From positions 32,231,953 through 32,295,952 of the forward strand of contig JAVGWX010000007.1 in the NCBI GenBank assembly GCA_036924085.1: 64,000 nucleotides of DNA, in the 5' to 3' direction. Both the position numbers and the translations under genes were made by a program. The notes beneath the pieces were generated by a model. That model saw only the letters and a program-made list of their open reading frames with translations, was not told the origin of the DNA and did not search any database. Below, piece after piece: positions 54,190-63,960 of this stretch; positions within the stretch are counted from its first letter, which is position 1; the number at the start of each line of letters is the position of its first letter. This DNA is from Ariolimax columbianus (lineage: Eukaryota; Mollusca; Gastropoda; Stylommatophora; Arionidae).

Positions 54190-54440
54190 TTTGCCCCTAT
54201 GGGGTAGTTGTTAAGTGACATGGCTCACAACCAGAAGGTGCTGGGTTCGATCCCCATCACAGCACCGGCCGTTACCCCGGGGAAGTAAATCCTTAGAAAA
54301 AGCAGAAAGCAGCAGACACTTACATAAAATGCATGCTGAATTCGGATGCACTGGGCTGACAGGCGCAAAATAGAAACCACATTGCAACGCACACCACCTT
54401 GGGGAGAAATAAAGGGAAGGCAAAACAAACAAAAAATACA
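54190..54440 (+). mobile_element. SINE-C copy 2 (tRNA-derived head)
   Basis: The head GCCCCTATGGGGTAGTTGTT has box-A-like TAGTTGTTAAGTGACATGG and a good box B GGGTTCGATCCCC. The body carries CCGTTACCCCGGGGAAGTAA, GCTGAATTCGGATGCACTGG, GCAACGCACACCACC and an A-rich 3' part (AACAAACAAAAAATAC). It aligns along its whole length with the minus-strand copy at 6553-6834. Confidence 0.87.
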
Positions 54441-54444
54441 AACA

Positions 54445-54590
54445 AAAAAATACTGTCCCATGATCCTCAATAACATAGGCAAACAAGAGAGCTCACGTGA
54501 AAATGATTTAGTTGTTTGCCATGTCTGCTGTATACTGTCCATGTTTCACAGACATACAGCAGATTGAATAACAGCCACTATGACAGTGGA
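54445..54590 (-). pseudogene. LINE fragment next to SINE-C
   Basis: A minus-strand frame reads WLLFNLLYVCETWTVYSRHG then KQLNHFH, the LINE block VxxxLLYxCETWTVYxRHxxxLxxFH of RTE-like elements. Nothing else of the element is recognised. Confidence 0.68.
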
Positions 54591-54699
54591 ACACAGACAT
54601 CAGTCATCTTGTAGGGGAACGTGATAGCAAATAATGAACTAAAAAAAAAAAACTGTACTGGAGTGTACATTGTCCCGAGCTGATTACTGCTTTTGTTAA

Positions 54700-55245
54700 A
54701 GTTTTCTTCTTCGTCGAACGTTCTCAAACTCCAGCTGCCAGGCCCTGAAAAGAACTTTGCATGTAACAGAATGTTGTTTGTAGAACCAAATGTGTTGTGT
54801 CGAAGTTTACAGATTGACTGGGACACATCCTACTTTAGCATGACATGTTTGGGTACCTGGTCAGACGTCCTTCTTCTATCCCTTCACCTTAGCCAGTCTG
54901 TCTTGCTGTAGAATCGTATCCAGAGTTACGACACAGAGATGGAGAAGAGTCTTGGCATACCTGTGTCGCTGACCCTGACACTAGCAGTCAGCATATGGTC
55001 GCTGACCCTGACACTAACAGTCAGCATATGGTCGCTGACCCTGACACTAGCAGTCAGCATATGGTCGCTGACCCTGACACTAACAGTCAGCATATGGTCG
55101 CTGACCCTGAGACTAGCAGTCAGCATATGGTCGCTGACCCTGACACTAGCAGTCAGCATATGGTCGCTGACCCTGACACTAGCAGTCAGCATATGGTCGT
55201 TGACCGCTGCAACTCATGCACTGCTTAGCGGTCATCCATTGTTAA
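54700..55245 (-). mobile_element. SINE-R copy 14 with internal satellite near its 5' end
   Basis: The plus strand reads CTTCTTCGTCGAACGTTCTC, CTGCCAGGCCCTGAAAAG, ACCAAATGTGTTGTGTCG, GACTGGGACACATCC, CTTAGCCAGTCTGTC and AAGAGTCTTGGCATACC, then a 33-bp array, then CGTTGACCGCTGCAACTCAT and GCACTGCTTAGCG (the 5' end of the element). Confidence 0.88.
54965..55195 (-). repeat. 33-bp satellite made from the SINE-R 5' region
   Basis: Seven units of exactly 33 bp (GTCGCTGACCCTGACACTAG + CAGTCAGCATATG on plus). The unit corresponds to the single CTGACGCTAGCAGTCAGC + TATGGGTCGCTGACC segment of other SINE-R copies. Units 1-4 alternate between CTAGC and CTAAC. Because 33 is a multiple of three, open frames appear on both strands; they are artefacts. 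Confidence 0.95.
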
Positions 55246-56135
55246 GGTCTGAAGTCGAAGTTTGAAAAAGAAGAAGGATAATAAATACATCCTCACAAAA
55301 CGCCTTTTAAGGCTTCCCCAGCAAAGATAAGTGTTTTCTATGGAAGCACTGATTTCTAAATGTTCTAGTTCTGCTTCCCCCAGTCTCCCCGCCAATTGCT
55401 TTCTGGAAGATATACATGAAAAGAACTTTTGATTACGCAGAAAAAAATAAACCAGAAGAAAGTGGAAGATTTCTTGCAATAAGAATAACTAACGGACGAT
55501 TAAAAAAAAATAATCTAAAAGTTAATAGAAGAGAACTGCCAGGAAACTAGTTTCGCTAGTTCTTGAAACCGTGAAATGAGAAGTCTCGATCCACGAGACG
55601 AGATGAGAGTCTTTTACCGGAAATAAGATTCTGCGGTTCCTAGACAGTGTTTTTTTCTAAGCTGAGTGAAGATGATTGAAAAGTCCGAAAAGCGAAGATG
55701 TGCGGATAGATACCGAATTCCGTTCTCGCGGCAAACTCGGCTCTGTTGCCGACACAACGTTATAAAGAAACTGAGGTATTCCGTTTCCCTAGTTTGTCAG
55801 AGTGGCGTCGTATTGTCTGTAAGTTCCAGACTTTTTGCTTTTGTCTAATTTCAGCGTAGAGTGTTTGCTTTCTTTTTTATATATCTGTGTGCGGAATAGC
55901 ATTTTTTTGGTTAGCAAAAAACCCTCTGGAAACAATGCACCATATATCAGAGTTTCTCAAACAATGTTCAGTTGGTTCTGTGACTTACCGATGGATCGCT
56001 ACAGTTCCGTATGATGGAAGACCTTTTTTTTTTCTTTAAGAAAGATTAATAAACAAAATTGTCACCTAGAAAGTTTGACTACCTTTCAATGGGACCAATA
56101 GGTTGTGCAGTGCATTTCCTGTAGGGGTCAGCGTC
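55246..56135. other. Unassigned stretch
   Basis: No recognised gene or repeat. Confidence 0.4.
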
Positions 56136-56139
56136 CCAA

Positions 56140-56500
56140 AGCTGATTGCTAGCGTCAGCCCCAAGATTTCCAGGACCCTTCTCCATCTGCGTGGTGATCC
56201 TGGATAACAGACTGCGACATGGCAGACTGACTAAGAAGAATGGATTTAAGAGGGAAGACAGACTTGGTACCCAGAAATGCCATGCTGAAGTAGGGTGTGG
56301 CAGACCTAAAGGCGCAATTGTCACAGTCAAGATGTAAACTACGACAGGTCGCATTCCGCTCTCCGGACTACATCCTGCTATTTTCAGGGCTTGGTAGCGA
56401 GAGTTTGTGTACAAACGACGACGACAAAGAGGAAGATGAAGAAAAAAAGAAGAAGAAGGAAAAGAAGAACAAGAGCAAGAACAAGAAGAAGTAGAAATAC
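56140..56500 (+). mobile_element. SINE-R copy 15 with GAA tail
   Basis: The plus strand: AAGCTGATTGCTAGCGTCAG, CAGGACCCTTCTCCATCTGC, GTGGTGATCCTGGATAAC, GGTACCCAGAAATGCC, GTGGCAGACCTAAAGGCGC, GTCAAGATGTAAACTACGAC, GCATTCCGCTCTCCGGACTA and GGGCTTGGTAGCGAGAGTTT, then a GA-rich tail from about 56420. Confidence 0.9.
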
Positions 56501-56896
56501 AACTGCACCCAATGGTTTTGAAATTCAACTGAATCTGACGAAGCAACTTGATTTAGACTTTAACTGATAACTTGGATCACCTATCTCATAGCCGCAATTT
56601 AATGCAATATAAATAAAGTATAATTGATGAGAGGTCAAATGAATTGGCATTACCAGAATCACGCGCTTGAAAGATGTAGAATGCTCAATTATCTTAGTTT
56701 TAATATATACAAAGTAGAGGTTGATATAAAGATATCGAAATGCGCATACAAAAGATGAGATAAACGTTCAGTCCACAAATGATAAAATCTTCAACTCCGG
56801 TATAAAGTCCATTCTGTTGTATGGCTCTCAACATGGATAACAACCACAAAAAAGGTACATACTTTCATAAATGGCTGCATGTGCAGAATATAAAGA
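56501..56896. other. Unassigned stretch
   Basis: No recognised feature. Confidence 0.4.
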
Positions 56897-57015
56897 CTGA
56901 TTTGGTAGGATACGATCGCTGATATGGTAGGATACGATCGCTGATATGGTAGGATACGATCGCTGATATGGTAGGATACGATTGCTGATATGGTAGGATA
57001 CGATTACTGATATGG
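56897..57015. repeat. 22-bp minisatellite
   Basis: Five units of CTGATATGGTAGGATACGAT + CG plus a partial unit; the last full units have GATTG/GATTA. Confidence 0.95.
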
Positions 57016-57229
57016 AACTGTTGGAAAGAACCAGACATATATCAGTAAGACATTACATGTGAAGAAGACGCAATCGTTATATAACACATACATGCATGAA
57101 AGCAGTTGGTCGCATTTAAACACAAACTATGTTATTAAATCCAAAAGCAAATGAGAAGAATACACAACACGATGAAGAGATATCCAGAAAATCATAATTG
57201 TATACATAAGCGGATTGGTCTAGTGGCAT

Positions 57230-57728
57230 CAGGGATGAACGATCTCCGCCGTGTGTGGAAAAACTGCGCATCTACCAGTCGTACGTGATCCCGGTCCTCG
57301 TGTATGGCTCCGAGACCTGGACCCTGAAAATAGCGACACAACGAGACTAGAGGCCTTCCATTTGCGAAATCAGCGACGCATCCTTGGCGTTCGTTGGTAC
57401 GATTTCGTCTGGAATGTGGATGCTTCCGATAAAACACATCTCCCCGCTGTCTTGGTAATTCTGGAACGTCGCCGAATTTATCTGTTCGGTCATGTTGTCC
57501 GACTGGACAAGGAGGTCCCAGCTCACCAGATCCTTCAAAAGACAGTCAACAGTGCAAACGGCCTCCACCATGCTGACTTGAAGCGCCGGAGAGGTCGTCT
57601 CCAAAACACGTGGCTCCAACAGGTAGCAGCCTCTCCATCTGCCTTAGAGAAGGCCTGACAGCACGAATTTACAACTGGACATGGTGGTGTTCATCCAACG
57701 CAACGAGCCTCAGGCGCCTAAGCGAACA
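57230..57728 (+). pseudogene. RTE-like LINE C-terminus, long open frame
   Basis: The frame 57251-57658 (135 codons) is the best preserved LINE reading frame here. It reads VIPVLVYGSETWT in the neighbouring frame, then RLEAFHLRNQRRILGVRWYD, FVWNVDASDKTHLPA, RRRIYLFGHVVRLDKEVPAH, LKRRRGRLQNTWLQQVAAS and LEKA-stop. This matches RTE/BovB-type C-termini (RRLxxFHxRCxRxILGIxWxDxVxN, LxLFGHVxRLDxxxPAxxxL, RPRxTWLxQV). The last ~70 bp before the (TTA)n tail encode no obvious protein. Only the 5' truncation and one frame change spoil it. Confidence 0.86.
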
Positions 57729-57731
57729 TTC

Positions 57732-57777
<46 letters not shown>
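57729..57777. repeat. (TTA)n tail of the RTE-like LINE
   Basis: Sixteen TTA triplets directly after the LINE remnant, in the position of the short-repeat 3' tail typical of RTE elements. Confidence 0.92.
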
Positions 57778-58255
57778 GTATGGAAAGACGATTGCAGAGA
57801 AAGACGATTTTACAATCTTCTGCTCCACTGGGAGCTGAAATATTTTCATTGATTGATATAAAGTTAACACGCATACAGCTGTGCCATATAATGTATTTGT
57901 GTTTATTTTGCTTTGTCCCACGAGTAATAGTTGCACACGATAAGGGAAGATGACCACATAGTTAAACATGTGTATTTGTATGTGACTGCCTTTGACTGTA
58001 CATACCTTTTCCAGCGCGACAGACGTTGATCGAGTCAATAATCAGGCCGTCTTGAATTCTACCCTTAAGTGCGGCTCACTTTTTCTGCGTCGCAGCAATG
58101 ATTCTCTCAGAACCAATATGAGCACCGTGTGTGTTGGCAGTGCGCTAGTCTGAGCGGTTATGTGAAAGCGCCTTCCAGGAGGTGACATCGTTCAAGAAGC
58201 TATTTAGAGATACGAAAAAATAGTTGTTGTTCAGTAATTTTTTTTCTGGATTCCC
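57778..58255. other. Unassigned stretch
   Basis: No recognised feature. Confidence 0.4.
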
Positions 58256-58259
58256 CCGC

Positions 58260-58700
58260 CAAGCGCTTGCCTGTCCTGGCACATGGCTCAACAACGGGTT
58301 ATTAATGCGCTTATCAGGGATGTGAACAACACGCCCAGTTCATCTGATTCGAGCTGTCCGCCGCAGCTTATGTATGTCAGACAGCCTCGCCCTGTGGATG
58401 ACTCCAGAGTTTAGCACTCTATTCTGCTAGTTTTTGAGCAACCTGCAGAGAAAGCCCACGTGGAAATGATTGCATTTCCCGTCAAGCCTGCAATTGACTA
58501 TCAGTATTTCGAAAGCTTACACGGAGCTTGTCAGCACTATGGCGTGATAGACCTTGATCCCGGTAGCCATACAAAGTCCTTACCGGTTTCAGAGATTCGT
58601 TTGTAGCTTTCCAAAAACATTAGCTGTCCTGGCAATCCTATCGTAGATCTCAACTTCTATAATCGCTCTGAGAAAGCCACCAAGGTAGAAAAAGCCAACA
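58260..58700 (-). pseudogene. RTE-like LINE C-terminal region, decayed
   Basis: On the minus strand: EIYDRIARTANVFGKLQTNL (RIxKAxxAFGxL block), GLCMATGIKVYHAIVLTS (GIxxxTKIxVYxAVVLTxLLYG block), then a diverged stretch and RTARIR-stop-TGRVVHIPDKRINNPLLSHV (LRWxGHVxRMPDxRIPxxLLYG block). The two conserved regions in the right order and spacing support a single LINE copy with frameshifts. Confidence 0.68.
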
Positions 58701-58879
58701 TCTGTTTGAAAATATTGATACTCTACAGGGATGTGTGTTTCTCGGTAGAATTGTGCAGTGGCAGAGATGGTGCATTTCGTGGCTAATTTACCGGGTTCGA
58801 TTTCGTTTATCGAATTCATTCAATTGTATGGAAGAGGAGACTTACATCGTGGCAGGCAACACGTCCTGATCAAACAAGT

Positions 58880-59285
58880 TAATGGCTGAGCAGTAGGAGA
58901 GCTGTAGTACCTCAACGACCAAAAGCTAACTGCTAAGGTCATGGCCAGCGACTCGGAGCTGCCAAGACTATTCTTCACATCAAAGTAGTGACTTTGGACA
59001 ATAGGCTGCAACAGAGCAGAATGACTAAGAAAGAGGAACCAAAGATGGAAGGCTAACCTTGTACCCAATAAATACCATACTGAAGTCGGATGTGTCGGAC
59101 CGAGAGGTGCAAATATCGCAATCAAACTGTAAACTACGACACCGCTTTCCGGACAACATACTGCTGATTGCAAAGCCGATTTCATGACTTTAAAGCTGGA
59201 GTTTGAGAACGAACAACGAAGAAGAAGAAGAAGAAGAAGAAGAAAAAGAAGAAGAAGAAGAAGAAGGAGGAGGAACAAGAAAAAG
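58880..59285 (+). mobile_element. SINE-R copy 16, near full length with (GAA)n tail
   Basis: The plus strand: GGCTGAGCAGTAGGAGAGCT, CTAACTGCTAAGGTCATGGC, CGGAGCTGCCAAGAC, CAATAGGCTGCAACAGAGCA, GCTAACCTTGTACCC, CTGAAGTCGGATGTGTCGG, GAGGTGCAAATATCGC, TAAACTACGACACCG and GGAGTTTGAGAACGAACAAC, then GAAGAAG triplets at 59216-59283. Rep-S copy 5 follows directly. Confidence 0.92.
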
Positions 59286-59287
59286 AA

Positions 59288-59530
59288 ATGCTAGTCAGGG
59301 TGAGGTAAAATATTCAGGCAAAAAACCTCCTCCTCCCCTTCTCTGGAAATAGGATGTTTTTGTGGCGATTGAGATGACGTGATTTCAGCAGTAGTGCAAC
59401 CTCCTAGAAATCCACAGTCCACTTTCATCATCACGGTGGGGATCTGAGGAAAACTGTTGCAATCCTACACTTAATACCCTTTTCAAGGTGCACACAAGAT
59501 TCAGCAACAACACTCCATTTGTAAATTGGT
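59288..59530 (+). mobile_element. Rep-S copy 5
   Basis: Starts TGCTAGTCAGGGTGAGGTAA (the 5' Rep-S unit, one copy), then GATGACGTGATTTCAGCAGT (compare ACGACGTGATCTTCTATTAG at 36777), CACTTTCATCATCACGG, TACCCTTTTCAAGGTGCACA and CAGCAACAACACTCC. It lies immediately after the GAA tail of SINE-R copy 16. Confidence 0.65.
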
Positions 59531-59699
59531 ACCTGATTTTGCTTTGGAACAAAGGGCATACCATAATGAAAGTAACAACCCTACCTTGTAAACAACCTGT
59601 GGTCCATTAACGCTTCATCCCCGACAGCAGAGCATTGTTATTGAACTAACTATTTACAATGTTTATCATATACCTTTACTATTGTTGTTGTTACAGCAT

Positions 59700-60090
59700 A
59701 GCTGCTGAACAAGCCTGCTCTTGACAGCCCAATGCCATTCTTATATAGATACAGGTCTTCTTCAGTTGTCTCACTGCTCCATACAGTATGTTGGCAATTG
59801 TCGGCAGTGCTTGTAAGAATATTTTCCTCATTTCAGCAAGCGCCTTGCACTCAATGAGTAGATGTCGATCAGTTGCATAATGATGAGATCAATGCCTTCA
59901 CAGGGGCAGGTGATGGGGATTGATGCGGTTCAAGTGCCTATTGACTCTGGTATATCCTTTTCGGAACTGAAAGATGAAACTTTGATCTCTTCTATGTAGT
60001 TTATTGATGTCATCGTTACTTTTTGGCTGTGACGTTTCGATAAACACACTGCGACCCGTTGTTCCCGTTGCCCACCTGTTCATTCAGATT
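59700..60090 (-). pseudogene. Jockey-like LINE C-terminus
   Basis: On the minus strand the frame 59898-60083 has DINKLHRRDQSFIFQFRKGY and TRVNRHLNRINPHHLPL (LxRxxQxxIFRLRTGHxRxNxHLxR block). In shifted frames APVKALISS (the CxCxxxxQT zinc region), RHLLIECKAL and ENILTSTADNCQHTVWSSET follow. Frameshifted and inactive. Confidence 0.68.
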
Positions 60091-60614
60091 TCCCGAGTAT
60101 TATTCTTAATAATTCGTTTTACTGTGTGGTTACTGCAGGCTCTATATAATTGTTGTTTCGAGGCTGTTGTTCTGCCAATTTTTACAATGACTTATACCCA
60201 AAAAAAAGACACCCTATGTTTTAGACACCAGTTGCAGTGCACAGACTGAAATATAGACCTTGTTTTTAACAATTAACACAGCACCTACATACTAGTCTCA
60301 GAAAACCTTATATTGAGCGCTGGAATAAACTGACGCTTGTTGCCTGTATCGAACTGCTAGAGAAACCTGCGCCTGATCACCATGGAAGTCTAAATAGACT
60401 CCGAACATATGTTTTACGATGCAGGGAGAACTTACAGAGATAATGATACAGGAAGGACGAGGCATGCAACCGTAGCGCAACAAATAAGACACTGACAACT
60501 TGATGATCTGCTCAGACGTTTCGGAAATATGCAAAATGGATGACAAGCTGAGAGGAAATGGCAAAGCAATACACTTGGTTGAATATTGGAAACATTTATA
60601 CTGCGTCGTCGACT
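60091..60614. other. Unassigned stretch
   Basis: No recognised feature before SINE-R copy 17. Confidence 0.4.
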
Positions 60615-60960
60615 TCTTCTTATTATTATTCTTCCTCTTCCTTCTCTTCTTCTTCTTCATTGTCTTCATCTACTTTGTTCGTCTTGAAAATGACGTTTGT
60701 GACGTTGTGTCACTGTTTACAGCGAGGCTATGATATCATTCCCTTTTAGACCAGCACATCCGATTTTAGCACGGCAATTTAGGAACCGCCTTTACCTGCT
60801 CTTTTCGATCCCAAATCTACGCGCGTTCCGTCTATTTCCACGGCCACGCTTGTAGGCGAAATAGTGTCTCAGTCAATTATGGGTCACTGACCCTAGAGCA
60901 AGCCGCAAGGTATGAGTCGCCACTGCATCTGCTTCACTACATGATGTCTGACGTAGTGCC
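60615..60960 (-). mobile_element. SINE-R copy 17, diverged, near full length
   Basis: The plus strand starts with an interrupted TTC tract (60615-60665), then TTGTTCGTCTTGAAAATGAC, GTTTACAGCGAGGCTATGAT, AGCACATCCGATTTTAGCA, GCTCTTTTCGATCCC, TGGGTCACTGACCCTAG and CGCCACTGCATCTGCTTCAC. This is the antisense SINE-R order, with a 3' deletion and more substitutions than other copies. Confidence 0.75.
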
Positions 60961-61151
60961 CAAGACACGTTACGTAAGTATCTAAGGAAGTGATTTATTT
61001 TGTATAAAAATATTCATTGTAGGCACTACTAAAAGCACATAATTATTATTGTATTTTTGCATTTACCTCTAACTGTCCATGCTAGAATAATGTACCTGTA
61101 AACAACGCTTCGTTAGCTGGTGTTCTCCGAGATCTTAGTATGAGTTGTATT

Positions 61152-61251
61152 AATATAATATAATTCTATAATAATATAATATAATATAATATAATATAAT
61201 ATAATATAATATAATATAATATAATATAATATAATATAATATAATATAATA
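61152..61251. repeat. (ATAAT)n microsatellite
   Basis: About twenty units of the pentanucleotide AATAT/ATAAT. Confidence 0.96.
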
Positions 61252-61434
61252 TACAAAGCACAGCGAAGATCATAATATGTTCTACCGCTCATTAAAAAAT
61301 AATCTAAGATAAAGGGAGTACTGACTTGACATTGGATTTCAACAATTTTAACTTGGTATTAGGCTTCATTGTCCTGGATTTCCTTATATTAGTCACTGAC
61401 AGGGATGTTATCCTTGCCTCCTGATTCTAGTCCT

Positions 61435-61600
61435 TACATCTGCCTATGTGCCCCTTGAAGTATCAACGGTGCTGCCTAAACATACGAAGGTGTCCACCTC
61501 TTCTAGTTCCACATCTCCAAACATGACTGGCACTTTGCATACGGTGTTGATGAAGACAGTAACTAAGAAGTGTCTCCTTTCAATATGTATGTCGTCATCA
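61435..61600 (-). pseudogene. RTE-like LINE fragment
   Basis: The minus-strand frame reads VPVMFGDVELEEVDTFVCLG then STVDTSRGT. This is the LINE block (xxxLExVxxFxYLGSTVDxxGGT) downstream of the polymerase core; a full element would continue with xxDVxxRIxKARxAF, but the similarity stops at 61435. Confidence 0.7.
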
Positions 61601-62373
61601 CCCGGTAGGAACAAATAATATAATACAATACACGAGAACCAGGTCATCGTAGAGCACATGCTAAAGTCATCTGCTTCTCACAAGAGCAGGCCGCGGTTTA
61701 ATTTCGAGAATTTGACACTAAACAACCGAACAATGGGAATCAGATGTAAAACAAAATCGTCATAGCCTTCATCCTTTCGTAAAAAATGTGGGTGGGTTGG
61801 ATTGCCCCAAGATGAAAGATCTTAACAAAAACAGGCCGACAGGAGTATCAGCTGGACTGGCGAGGCTCAATATTATAACAGGATTCGACATGTTTATTCG
61901 GTGTACTGGATTGATATGGAGTATAGTTTCTGAATTTTTTGGTGTGAATCCTGCATTGAATTGCAATTATGTGCTCTTCCATTCTTGGATCTGAGACAAG
62001 GAAAGCTGTCCCACCTTTATTCTAGAGAGTTTACAGTTGCTCTAAAAGCCTTCTTTTGCACAGCGATCTCCAGAAATGAATACATTGTTCAGGAAATTAA
62101 AACTAAGCGAAATATTACGCACAGGACGAGAATGGTTCCACACAATTGACTATCGTTCCACTGTGAGATAACAGAGAATAAGAGAGACGCTGCTCTGTCC
62201 AGTTAGTAGCAAAATGGAGCAATTCCTCCATAAAGTAGCTTGCCGAAGGGACAAAGCTATCGATAACAGGTATTGCATCATTCTATGGAAGAAAGAGATG
62301 GATGTGAAAGAGAGACCTGACCTTATCCACAAGATTCAAAGACACTAACAAACTGCACTGTCCGTGGAGAAGT
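61601..62373. other. Unassigned stretch
   Basis: No recognised gene or repeat. Frames of 60-70 codons at 61769-62332 overlap on both strands without motifs. Confidence 0.4.
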
Positions 62374-63226
62374 GCTGAGTCAGAAGTTATGGGGCTTTCA
62401 CCCAGACCTGGTCAGAAGAGATGAGCTGAGGCTGAAGCTATAGGGATGCCGTCCAGACCTGGCCAAACGGATCAGAACTAAGGCAGAAGCTCTAGGGCTG
62501 CCGTCAAGACCTAGCCAGAGGGAAAAGAGCTGAGGCAGAAGCTATATGGCTGACGTTCAGGCCACGCCTGAAGGAGCAGATGTTTAGACAAGCTATGGTT
62601 CTGCAGTCAATACCTATCCAGAAAGAACAGAGCTGAGACAAGCTACGGGGCTGCAGTCAAGACCTTGGCCTGAGGTAGCAGAGCTAAGGTAAACGCTATA
62701 GTGCTGCCGTCAAGACCTGGCCAGAGGTAGAAGATCTGAGACAAGCTACGGGGCTGCAGTCAAGACCTGGCCAGATGTAGAAGAGCTGAGACAAGCTACG
62801 GGGCTGCAGTCAAGACCTGGCCAGACGGAACAGAGCGAGATAAGTTGTGGGGCTGACGTCAAGACCTGGCCAGAGAGAGCAGAGCTGAGACAAGCTACGG
62901 GGCTGCAGTCAAGACCTTGGCCAGAGGTAGAAGAGCTGAGACAAGCTACGGGGCTGCAGTCAAGACCTGGCCAGACGGAACAGAGCGAGAATAGTTGTGG
63001 GGCTGACGTCAAGACCTGGCCAGAGAGAGCAGAGCTGAGACAAGCTACGGGGCTGCAGTCAAGACCTGGCCAGAGGTAGAAGAGCTGAGACAAGCTACGG
63101 GGCTGCAGTCAAGACCTGGCCAGACGGAACAGAGCGAGATAAGTTGTGGGGCTGACGTCAAGACCTGGCCAGAGAGAGCAGAGCTGGAGCAAAAGCTGTA
63201 GTTCTGCCGTCCAGACCTAGAAAAGA
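62374..63226. repeat. 50-bp satellite with 3-unit (about 150-bp) higher-order repeat
   Basis: About 17 units of AGACAAGCTACGGGGCTGCA + GTCAAGACCTGGCCAGAGGT + AGAAGAGCTG. The first eight or so units are irregular. From about 62740 three variant types (GGTAGAAGAGCT; ACGGAACAGAGC; TTGTGGGGCTGACGTC..GAGAGCAGAGC) repeat in fixed order; the marker CAGACGGAACAGAGC lies at 62822, 62972 and 63121. Minus-strand frames of 84 and 115 codons (SALSGQVLTSAPQL repeats) are by-products. Confidence 0.95.
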
Positions 63227-63299
63227 CTGAACATCGCCCAGACGAATGCACTGAATATCTAGCATGACCAATTACCTGAACAAAGAGGACGAAATACAC

Positions 63300-63960
63300 G
63301 AAGTTAAAAGAGGTAGCTTCAAAAAGTTTCAGGAAATAGTGGATGGTATAGTTACAAAAGATTTATCTACTCACTATTTCCTTCAAAGTAGTTCCATTCG
63401 GTAACTACACACTTTTGCTAACGTACATACAGCTAATGGAAACATTCGTGAAAACTCATTCTTTGACACCTCTCTCAGCTGTCTTGTTGCATTGGTGATA
63501 ACGTCCTCAGCGTCTTCAGAAACCATGTGTTGACAAACACGGTGCATGTGCAGTTCATTGTGGAGAATACTGTGGCAACTTCCAACTGATATTCCAACTT
63601 CTGAGGCTTTTTTCTCGACACTAAGACTTCTCTCAGCCCACACAACACTTATAACACGCTCAATGTTTTCATTGTTGATCGAGGTAGACGGTCGTCCACT
63701 ACGTGCATCATCATTGACACTAACACGACACTATCGGAAACACTTGAGCCACTCAAATAATTGCGATTTCTTCATTGCTTTATTAAGCAATGTTTGTGTC
63801 TCTGATGGTCAATTCTTAAGCAAAACACATTATTTGACATTGGGACGTTGTTCAATCAAGTACATTTTCAATTCCGACGATGCAACGAGCACAATACACA
63901 ACCGAAATTATGTAACTTCTTTTTGAGAGTATATGTGAAGATCACATCTGCCATGTGATT
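63300..63960 (-). mobile_element. Mariner element, internal deletion derivative
   Basis: On the minus strand an upstream leader, the transposase N-terminus and a few C-terminal residues can be read, but the catalytic middle is missing (see the pseudogene entry). The left end near 63305-63330 (GAGGTAGCTTCAAAAAGTTT) is the likely 3' terminal repeat. The opposite terminus was not identified and may lie beyond the window edge. Confidence 0.72.
63383..63865 (-). pseudogene. Mariner transposase, N-terminus joined to C-terminus
   Basis: From a start codon at 63865 the minus strand reads MYLIEQRPNVK, then (after stops) KKSQLFEWLKCFR, SVNDDARSGRPSTSINNENI, ERVISVVWAERSLSVEKKAS and EVGISVGSCHSILHNELHMH, the two helix-turn-helix motifs and linker of mariner transposases. 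At RVCQHMVSEDAED the frame jumps to the C-terminal end (RQLREVSKNEFSRMF, then in a shifted frame KCVVTEWNYFEGNSE). About 200 residues with all three catalytic aspartates are deleted. Confidence 0.83.

Noticed and set aside
54190..54265. Functional tRNA gene
   Set aside because: Boxes A and B fit, but the sequence continues into a SINE body shared with 6553-6834 and lacks a convincing cloverleaf.
54939..55265. Frames of 77-108 codons on both strands with 11-residue repeats
   Set aside because: They arise from the 33-bp array inside SINE-R copy 14.
57200..57235. tRNA-like box A (GGATTGGTCTAGTGGC) as a SINE head
   Set aside because: LINE coding similarity starts almost immediately downstream and no box B was found.
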